NCBI RefSeq assembly: GCF_000333035.1
Contig: NZ_BANU01000005.1
Location: forward strand, 107,882-171,881
DNA length: 64,000 nucleotides
From: Gordonia sihwensis NBRC 108236
GTDB taxonomy: Bacteria; Actinomycetota; Actinomycetes; Mycobacteriales; Mycobacteriaceae
Direction of reading: 5' to 3'
Part shown: piece after piece, positions 58,835-64,000 of the stretch
Numbering within the stretch: the first letter of the stretch is position 1
Layout: each line of letters opens with the position of its first letter
Program-made: the position numbers and the translations under genes
Notes under the pieces: generated by a model
Databases searched by the model: none
Told to the model about the DNA's origin: nothing
The model's input: only the letters and a program-made list of their open reading frames with translations

Positions 58835-59281
58835 TTACCTGCCGCGCGGCGTGAGAATGACCACGGGGATGTCCCGATCGGTCTTGCGCTGGTAGCCCTC
58901 GTAGCCGGGGTTGATCTTCACGATCGACGGCCACAGCCGCGACTTCTCCTCGGCGCTCGCCCGTCGCGCGGTCCATGAGGTCGTCGTACCGTCGACAGTC
59001 ACCTCCACGTCGGGGTTCGCTGCAAGGTTCTTGTACCAGTCGGGGTGGTCGGAGTGTCCGCCCTTCGAGGCGACGACCACGATCTGATCGGCCGAGTAGA
59101 TCGGTGCCGTGAGCATCGTCGACCGGCGCTGCCCCGACTTCCTTCCGATCGTGTGAAGCTCAAGAGTCTGCATCCCCAGCATGCGCTTCGGGAAGCGCCC
59201 GCCGGTGATCGCCAGGAGCGCACGATGACCGTTCTCCAGAACCCAGGCACCGGCGGACGCGATCGTGTCAGAGAGCTTCAT
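58835..59281 (-). CDS. Deazaflavin (F420)-dependent nitroreductase family protein
   Basis: A 148-residue split-barrel protein of the DDN-like family, from the ATG at 59281 (MKLSDTIASAGAWVLENGHR). Family features are LHTIGRKSGQRRSTMLTAPI and DHPDWYKNLAANPDVEV. These proteins reduce quinones or other compounds with reduced F420. An ATG three codons earlier at 59290 is possible. It lies downstream of a minus-strand fatty acid gene pair but is separate. Confidence 0.87.
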   Translation of the reverse strand: MKLSDTIASAGAWVLENGHRALLAITGGRFPKRMLGMQTLELHTIGRKSGQRRSTMLTAPIYSADQIVVVASKGGHSDHPDWYKNLAANPDVEVTVDGTTTSWTARRASAEEKSRLWPSIVKINPGYEGYQRKTDRDIPVVILTPRGR

Positions 59282-59355
59282 GCGGCCCATTGTGCCGGAA
59301 CGGCGCGTTCAGCGCCCTCGGCAGTCATGGATGACCGCTCAACCGACCGAACAGC

Positions 59356-60198
59356 TCACCATTCGTAGAATCCCTGCCCAGTCTTGCGGCCGAGATGCCC
59401 GGCTGCCACCTTGTCACGGAGGATCGCGGGCGGCTCGAACCTCGGTCCGATCTCCTTGGCGAGATGCTCGGCGATGGCGAGACGGACGTCGAGTCCGACG
59501 ATGTCCGTAGTGCGCAAGGGTCCGGTGGGATGCTTGTAGCCGAGGGTCATCGCCGTGTCGATGTCCGCCGCGGAGGCGACACCTTCCTCCACCATCCGCA
59601 TCGCCTCGAGTGCGATCGCCACTCCGAGCCGCGACGAAGCGAACCCCGGCGAGTCCGTGACGGTGATACCGGTCTTCCCGATGTCGCGCACCCACTGCTG
59701 AGCATCGGCGACCAGTGTCTCGGACGTCTTCGTGCCGACGACGATCTCGACGAGGTCGCTGGCCGGCACCGGGTTGAAGAAGTGCAGACCGATGAACTTC
59801 TCCGGTGAGGTGAGTGAATCGGCCAGACCGTCGATCGACAGCGAACTGGTGTTGGTCGCCACGACGGCGAGCGGAGCGGTCTTCTCTATGCGCGCCAGGA
59901 CCTCCGCTTTGACCTCGACCATCTCCGGCACCGCCTCGATGACCAGTCCGCATTCGGCGAGGTTCTCAGCGCCGGTGGTGACGTCGGCTCGGCGAAGTAC
60001 GTCGTCGACGGAATCGGCGAGCACGCCCCTCTCCGCCGCTTTGGTCAGACTCGAAGCGATCCGATCGCGAGCGCGGTCGGCGGCGGAGTCGTCCGCTTCG
60101 ATCACCGTGACCGCGGTGCCGGAACACAGGAAGGCGTGCGCGATCCCGGCTCCCATCCGTCCGCCTCCGTACACCCCGACCCTGGTGGGCAAGCTCAT
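59356..60198 (-). CDS. 3-hydroxyacyl-CoA (3-hydroxybutyryl-CoA) dehydrogenase
   Basis: A 280-residue enzyme from the ATG at 60198, preceded by GGAGACGAAG. The NAD-binding motif is VGVYGGGRMGAGIAHAF, the catalytic region is FIGLHFFNPVPASDLVEIV (His and Asn/Pro), and the C-terminal domain has GYKHPTGPLRTTDIVGLDV. It oxidises 3-hydroxyacyl-CoA in fatty acid breakdown or the butyryl-CoA route. It is downstream of, and co-oriented with, the truncated acyl-CoA ligase gene, 92 bp from that gene's stop. Confidence 0.9.
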   Translation of the reverse strand: MSLPTRVGVYGGGRMGAGIAHAFLCSGTAVTVIEADDSAADRARDRIASSLTKAAERGVLADSVDDVLRRADVTTGAENLAECGLVIEAVPEMVEVKAEVLARIEKTAPLAVVATNTSSLSIDGLADSLTSPEKFIGLHFFNPVPASDLVEIVVGTKTSETLVADAQQWVRDIGKTGITVTDSPGFASSRLGVAIALEAMRMVEEGVASAADIDTAMTLGYKHPTGPLRTTDIVGLDVRLAIAEHLAKEIGPRFEPPAILRDKVAAGHLGRKTGQGFYEW

Positions 60199-60290
60199 CT
60201 TCGTCTCCGTCTCTTGCATGGTCTGGTCCGGCCTGCGGGAGTTCCGCAGCACCTCGATGTAGTCGTCGATACATGACATGGCGCGTCGAT

Positions 60291-61195
60291 TCAGCCCGCG
60301 CCACCGACTCCGTCAGTCAGCGATTCCCGCAGTCGGAACTTCTGAATCTTGCCGCTGGGCGTGATCGGCAATTCACCGCGCGTGACAATACGTTCGGGGA
60401 GGTAGTGCTTCGAGAGCCCTTGCGCGAGAAGGTATTCCGACAGCCCTGCGAGCGTGCGCGCGGGCCGGCCGTCCTTCATCACGAGCACCGCGCAGACACG
60501 TTCACCGAGCCGTTCGTCGGGAATGCCGATGACGGCCGTGTTCAACACGTCGGGGTGGTCGAAGATCAACGACTCGATGTCGGTCACCGGGATGTTCTCG
60601 CCGCCCCGGATGACGATGTCCTTGCTCCGTCCCGACAGGGAGATCCAGCCGTGTTCGTCGATGCCGGCTCGGTCGCCGGTCGAGAACCACAGTCCCGGGC
60701 GATAGTCTCGCGATGTGGCATCGGGTCGGTCGAAGTAACCGTAGACCACACCGGGGCTCCGCATCAGGAGGTCGCCGACCACTCCGGCCGGGCACTCGTT
60801 GCCGTCGACGTCGACCACGCGCATCTCCGAGCCCTCGAAGACCGACCCGTCGGTGCGCAGAATGGCGTCCGACTCCTTCGGCGTACACGAGACGAGGATG
60901 CTGCACTCGGTCATCCCCCAGGCGGGAGCCACGTAGGCGCCGAGAGCCTCCGCGGCTTGGACCGGCAGATTCCGCGGTACCGACGATCCCGCGATCACCA
61001 GGCACGAGAGCGGGTTGTCCGCATCGCCGGCGAGATCGGTGCGCATCATGTCCTGCAGGAACGTGGGTGCGCCGAAGAAGGTGGTCACCCCTTCCTCCCG
61101 GATCACCTGCACGCCCCAGTCCGGATCCCATCGGTCGACGTGCACGGCGGTCCCGCCGAGAACGACGGTGAACACGATGCCGGCGCCACGAGCTC
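60291..61195 (-). pseudogene. Acyl-CoA synthetase/AMP-ligase, N-terminus missing
   Basis: About 300 residues of the C-terminal half are present. The core has FFGAPTFLQDM and AYVAPAWGMTECSILVSCTP, then GLWFSTGDRAGIDEHG (A7/A8) and GRSKDIVIRGGENI, and the adenylation Lys motif is ITPSGKIQKFRLRE. The N-terminal ~240 residues, with the phosphate-loop motif TSGTTGxPK, are absent. The similarity fades near 61195, where an unrelated phage capsid fragment on the other strand begins. The gene is therefore almost certainly non-functional, unless the break is an assembly artefact. It is followed on the same strand by a 3-hydroxyacyl-CoA dehydrogenase gene. Confidence 0.82.
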
Positions 61196-61215
61196 GCCGC
61201 CGGTCTTGTACAGTT

Positions 61216-61728
61216 CTCGTCTACGGCCTGGACAAGGCCCTGGAGGTCGAGGTGATCGGCGGAGACGGCACCGGCGCCCACCTGACCGGACTCCTCAACA
61301 CCAGCGGCGTGCAGATCCAGGCGTTCGCCACCAACGCCCTGACGTCCATCCGTAAGGCCATCACGGCCCAGGAAACCCTCGGCTACGAGCCGAGCGTCCT
61401 GTTCATCTCCCCGGCCGATTGGGAGGCCGTGGAACTCCTGGCCACCTCGGACGACGCCATCGCATTCCGAGTCGTCCCGATTGACCTCATGGAACGTGAG
61501 CTGTGGGGACTCCGCGCGGTCCTGACCACCGCGCTCCCGGCAAAGACAGCCGTGGTCCTGGACCCGTCGGCAGTGAGCGTGGACGTCGTGGGCGCGGCCG
61601 TCGATATCGAGTGGGACACCTCGGGCGAACTGTTCGAGCGCAACCAGACCCGCGTCCGTGTCGAGGGCCGGTTCGGCGTGAGCGTCTACCGCCCCGAGGC
61701 CATCGTCAAGGTCGGCACCGCCGCCTGA
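61216..61728 (+). pseudogene. Phage major capsid protein fragment (HK97-like), N-terminus missing
   Basis: The frame from about 61216 encodes around 170 residues that look like the end of an HK97-type capsid: GDGTGAHLTGLLNTSGVQ, SIRKAITAQETLGYEPSVLF and FGVSVYRPEAIVKVGTAA. A full capsid protein has 300-400 residues, so the front half and any protease, portal and terminase genes are missing. No start codon belongs to it. A terminator-like hairpin follows. It is a relic of a prophage, joined head to head with the truncated ligase. Confidence 0.82.
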
Positions 61729-61744
61729 CAATGACCCTCTGACT

Positions 61745-61790
61745 CCGAGGCCCAGGTTCCGCACTCCGCCGCGCGGCGCCTGGGCCTCGG
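61745..61790 (+). terminator. Terminator-like hairpin after the capsid fragment
   Basis: CCGAGGCCCAGG pairs with CCTGGGCCTCGG, 12 bp, around a loop that itself can form a small CGCCGCGCGGCG stem. TTCCGTTT follows. It lies 17 bp after the capsid stop. Confidence 0.65.
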
Positions 61791-61819
61791 TTCCGTTTCA
61801 ACACAAGGAGATTCACGCC

Positions 61820-62356
61820 GTGGGCATCATGGACCATATCCCGCACTTCGGCATGGAGTGGAGCGGATCACGAGTCACCTGGCTGGCGAAGAACCTACCG
61901 TTCGTTGGGGACGTCGATCTCAGTTCCGCTGGCATCTCCCCGTTCCGCGATGGCGGCCAGATTCCGAACTTCCGCAACGGGGGCCAGATCCCCGACGACC
62001 GAGCCGCCCGGCCCCAAGTCTCACTAGCCCGTCTCCACCGCCAACACGGCACCAGCGGAGAGCGCGCGACGTCTGCGCAGCGAGCCGGCGGAGCACTCCC
62101 GACCAACCGCGCCCAGGCCACGGAGGCCAACATGGCCGCCCGCCGGCGCCAGGGCGGGGCGTCGGCACCGACCCGACGCCGGCCGAACCCACCACGAGCT
62201 CCACGGCACTCCGCCGGCCAGCACACCGGCATCGGCGCCGACATGGCCGCCCTCACTCCGGCATCGGCCGGACTCAGCGGAGGCGGACCCGTCGGACTCC
62301 ACGCCGTCACCGGCGCGCGGCGCCAGAAACACGAGTTCTGTCCCGGCGTGGCCTGA
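61820..62356 (+). CDS. Hypothetical phage-linked protein
   Basis: A 178-residue frame from the GTG at 61820, nine bases after AAGGAG, starting GIMDHIPHFGMEWSGSRV. It contains an internal near-repeat, FRDGGQIPNFRNGGQIP. The second half is Arg/Ala/Pro-rich and probably disordered. Its place after the capsid fragment suggests a phage gene, perhaps a connector or structural protein, but I recognise no family. The good ribosome site supports it as a real gene. Confidence 0.45.
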   Translation: MGIMDHIPHFGMEWSGSRVTWLAKNLPFVGDVDLSSAGISPFRDGGQIPNFRNGGQIPDDRAARPQVSLARLHRQHGTSGERATSAQRAGGALPTNRAQATEANMAARRRQGGASAPTRRRPNPPRAPRHSAGQHTGIGADMAALTPASAGLSGGGPVGLHAVTGARRQKHEFCPGVA

Positions 62357-62399
62357 CCGTCATGCGCGGCCGGGATCACCACGCCTGTGAGGTAACGCG

Positions 62400-62475
62400 C
62401 TACCGCCGAAAGAGCTTCGGATTACTCGCCATGAGGTCCCGCGTGCGCTCGCCCAAGTGATAGAACTGGGTGGAC
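62400..62475 (-). pseudogene. C-terminal remnant, possibly of a tyrosine integrase
   Basis: Left of the IS, the minus strand can encode STQFYHLGERTRDLMASNPK followed by LFRR and a stop. The pattern of a Thr-Gln-x-Tyr-His then basic helix resembles the C-terminus of tyrosine recombinases, where the Tyr is the nucleophile. It is cut at the IS end (62475). With only 24 residues this is a weak inference and could be chance. Confidence 0.25.
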
Positions 62476-62504
62476 TGACGGGACTGCTGCACGAGTAGGT
62501 GACA
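62476..62504 (+). repeat. Left terminal inverted repeat of the IS3 element
   Basis: 29 bp starting TGACGGGACTGCTGCACG; matches the right end as complement at 26 of 29 bases, with differences at positions 3, 19 and 20. Confidence 0.85.
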
Positions 62505-62512
62505 GGTTGTAG

Positions 62513-63400
62513 TCACGCCGCGAGAGCGACGTTGTTGGCCATGATGGTCTCGAATTCGATGGGCGTCAAACGGCCGAGGCGGGCCTGTCGGCGGCGGCGG
62601 TGGTAGGTCCGCTCGATCCAGGTGACGATCGCGGTGCGCAGTTGCTCGCGGGTGGTCCAGGAGCGGCGGTCGAGGACGTTTTTCTGCAGGAGTGCGAAGA
62701 ACGATTCCATGGCGGCGTTGTCTCCGCTCGACCCGACTCTTCCCATGCTCCCGACTATGCGATGACGGGTCAGGGCGCGCCGGAATTTGCGGCTTCGGAA
62801 TTGAGATCCCCTGTCCGAATGCACCACACAGCCGGCGACATCGCCACGCATCGCGACGGCGTTCTCGAGCGCTTGGACGGCCAATCGGGACTTCATCCGG
62901 AAGTCGATCGAGTACCCGACGATCCGGCCACTGAATGCGTCCTTGATCGCGCAGAGGTACAGCTTGCCCTCCGCGGTCCGGTGCTCGGTGATGTCGGTCA
63001 GCCACAGTTCGTTCGGTGCGTCCGCGGCGAACACGTGCCGTGTCCGGCCGTGCTCGTCGACGACGGTGCAGAGGTCGTCGTGGACGGGCGGGCCGGGCTT
63101 GCGGTGTTTGCTCCGCTTGGGCTTGCCGAACGCGCTGAACCAGCCGTTCGCCGACGCGATACGCCACGCGGTCCGGTCCGCCATCGCTTCGCCATTGTCG
63201 CGGGCCTCGTCGGCCAGTAGCCGGTGCCCGAACTCGGGGTCGTCCTGGTGGGCGTCGAAAAGGGCGTTCGCGCGATAGGCCTCCACCACCTCGCTCGGGG
63301 TGATGGGATCGGCCAGCCACCGGTAGTAGGGCTGGCGGGAGAGCTTGAGCACCCGACACGTCACCGTCACAGGGACCCCTGCGGCGGCGAGCTCCGTCAC
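62513..63400 (-). CDS. IS3-family transposase OrfB (DDE catalytic part)
   Basis: A 295-residue frame. An HTH-like start is followed by the integrase core with LWLTDITEHRTAEGK (first Asp), CVVHSDRGSQFRSRKF (second Asp) and DNAAMESFFALLQKN (Glu). It is expected to be made mostly as an OrfAB fusion by a -1 frameshift at the A-AAA-G site near 63414-63418 (minus strand reads GGAAAAGG). The GTG at 63400 may also start OrfB alone. It cuts and joins the IS ends. Confidence 0.9.
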   Translation of the reverse strand: MTELAAAGVPVTVTCRVLKLSRQPYYRWLADPITPSEVVEAYRANALFDAHQDDPEFGHRLLADEARDNGEAMADRTAWRIASANGWFSAFGKPKRSKHRKPGPPVHDDLCTVVDEHGRTRHVFAADAPNELWLTDITEHRTAEGKLYLCAIKDAFSGRIVGYSIDFRMKSRLAVQALENAVAMRGDVAGCVVHSDRGSQFRSRKFRRALTRHRIVGSMGRVGSSGDNAAMESFFALLQKNVLDRRSWTTREQLRTAIVTWIERTYHRRRRQARLGRLTPIEFETIMANNVALAA

Positions 63401-63705
63401 GAGCGGGTAGAGCCTTTTCCCGGCAGGTTCGCCTGCGACAGATACGCCGCCGCACGGCGCAGCACCTCGTTCTCCTGCTCGAGGAGCCGGTTCCGTTTGC
63501 GCAGCTCACGGATCTCCGCGGACTCGGTCCGAGACGGGCCGGGCCTGGCGCCGTCGTCGATATCGGCGCGACGCAACCACTTCTGCAACGTCATCGGGTG
63601 GACCCCGAAGTCTTTCGCGATCTGCTCGATCGTGACTCCGGGTTCGCGGTGCTGAGCGACGCGCACGACATCGTCACGGAACTCGGACGGGTAGGGCTTG
63701 GGCAC
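63397..63705 (-). CDS. IS3-family transposase OrfA (DNA-binding part)
   Basis: A 102-residue protein from the GTG at 63705, which follows AAGGA; an ATG at 63738 gives a longer form. It has the IS3 HTH, FRDDVVRVAQHREPGVTIEQ with IAKDFGVHPMTLQKWLRRAD, and a leucine-zipper-like helix, RELRKRNRLLEQENEVLRRA. The frameshift site lies 8-12 codons before its stop and fuses it to OrfB. Confidence 0.9.
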   Translation of the reverse strand: MPKPYPSEFRDDVVRVAQHREPGVTIEQIAKDFGVHPMTLQKWLRRADIDDGARPGPSRTESAEIRELRKRNRLLEQENEVLRRAAAYLSQANLPGKGSTRS

Positions 63706-63749
63706 AGCAACATCCTTCCAGGCCCACCCCACGGGCAAGCCAGATCAGA

Positions 63750-63778
63750 TGTCACCTATCCGTGCAGCAGTCCCGACA
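63750..63778 (-). repeat. Right terminal inverted repeat of the IS3 element
   Basis: 29 bp; as complement it starts TGTCGGGACTGCTGCACG. It lies 45 bp upstream of the orfA start. Confidence 0.85.
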
Positions 63779-64000
63779 GATCCATCTCGTGGGCGCTTTA
63801 GAACCTGCTACCCGGTTGAGTAGAGCACACATCAGGAGTATCCGTCCGCTCCTCATCAGGGTCGAAATCTCGTACGAGTCATACGAAACCAATGGGTCGT
63901 GTTTCAGAGCTGTGTATCGGTCCCAGAACAGCCGCGCCCACTTGCACTCATCACCACCGACGAACTTCCGGAACGCTGAACCAACGTGCATAGCCAGCAA
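63752..64000 (-). pseudogene. Fragment of a HEPN/ApeA-like protein, truncated by the IS and by the window edge
   Basis: The minus strand encodes about 74 residues up to the IS border at 63779, and the frame stops inside the IS at 63752. It holds CKWARLFWDRYTALKHD and RSGRILLMCALLNRV, a two-helix pattern with R-x-x-x-x-x-H that resembles the C-terminal HEPN domain of ApeA-type phage-defence proteins. The beginning lies outside the window. Similarity is only by eye, so the defence role is an inference. The gene has lost its natural end. Confidence 0.4.

Larger units (their letters stand above)
62476..63778 (-). mobile_element. Complete IS3-family insertion sequence
   Basis: 1303 bp with 29-bp inverted ends that match at 26 positions, starting TGACGGGACTGCTGCACG on the left and TGTCGGGACTGCTGCACG as complement on the right. 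It carries overlapping orfA and orfB typical of IS3, on the minus strand. I find no matching 3-4 bp target repeat: the bases outside are GAC on the left and GAT on the right. Either the repeat was lost or the element took part in a rearrangement. Not named, since I cannot compare it with a reference. Confidence 0.9.

Noticed and set aside
61858..62460. 200-aa plus-strand frame overlapping the phage-linked ORF
   Set aside because: Arg/Pro-rich throughout and lacks a ribosome site; the frame at 61820 is better supported.
62400..63509. 369-aa minus-strand frame through the IS
   Set aside because: It is the third frame of the transposase region; only its last residues, outside the IS, were considered further.

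Overview
The window reads as a chromosomal piece of a high-GC, mycolic-acid-type actinobacterium (Mycobacteriales), most like Gordonia or a near relative. This rests on protein families and gene order: guaB1, secA2, garA, actinobacterial FtsR/MerR regulators, a mycothiol-era GST, a deazaflavin (F420) oxidoreductase and a KstR-type operator. From about 5 to 27 kb the order ndh, thioesterase, blaI/M56, guaB1, two CBS proteins, glcB, gcvP, MerR, DUF151, MerR (ftsR), garA, gcvH, pgsA-like, secA2 follows the Mycobacterium tuberculosis block Rv1854c to Rv1821. The genus is an inference from recalled gene order, not from a database search.

Layout. 0-3.7 kb: recC and the start of recB (minus strand). 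3.8-13.4 kb: thioesterases, an acetyltransferase, type II NADH dehydrogenase, a BlaI repressor with its M56 metalloprotease, GuaB1, two CNNM/CBS membrane proteins and a glycosylase-like protein. 13.5-17 kb: malate synthase G and a membrane-anchored binding protein. 17-27.4 kb: minus-strand glycine and nitrogen/carbon control block with gcvP under a tandem glycine riboswitch, two MerR regulators, a DUF151 protein, GarA, GcvH, a CDP-alcohol phosphatidyltransferase and SecA2. 27.5-36.3 kb: META lipoprotein, PPK2, pyruvyl transferase, DUF503, VOC, Tex, MFS and alcohol dehydrogenase genes. 36.3-39.6 kb: an ABC ATPase with a GntR regulator, divergent from leuA. The leuA gene carries a pseudoknot leader of the LEU-element type but is broken by a frameshift. 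39.6-57.5 kb: a MarR/MFS efflux pair, a Xi-type GST, VanY-like peptidase, UdgB, ATP-dependent ligase, NUDIX, an amino-acid ABC transporter with fused binding protein and permease, FdhD, EamA, Kup and a KstR-boxed NAD-dependent epimerase.

57.5-64 kb is accessory. It holds a repeat-rich intergenic region with inverted repeats, a serine-recombinase-like protein that lacks the catalytic serine and is coupled to a small unknown protein, and lipid genes including an acyl-CoA ligase that has lost its N-terminus. It also holds a capsid fragment that has lost its N-terminus, an unknown ORF, a complete IS3-family element, and broken genes on both sides of it. The right-hand fragment resembles a HEPN domain of a defence protein and leaves the window.

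The observations most worth following are the leuA frameshift behind an intact pseudoknot leader, the recombinase-derived putative regulator with its own palindromes, the KstR box, and the chimeric junction near 61.2 kb. I see no CRISPR array, rRNA or tRNA. No complete new defence system can be claimed from this window.
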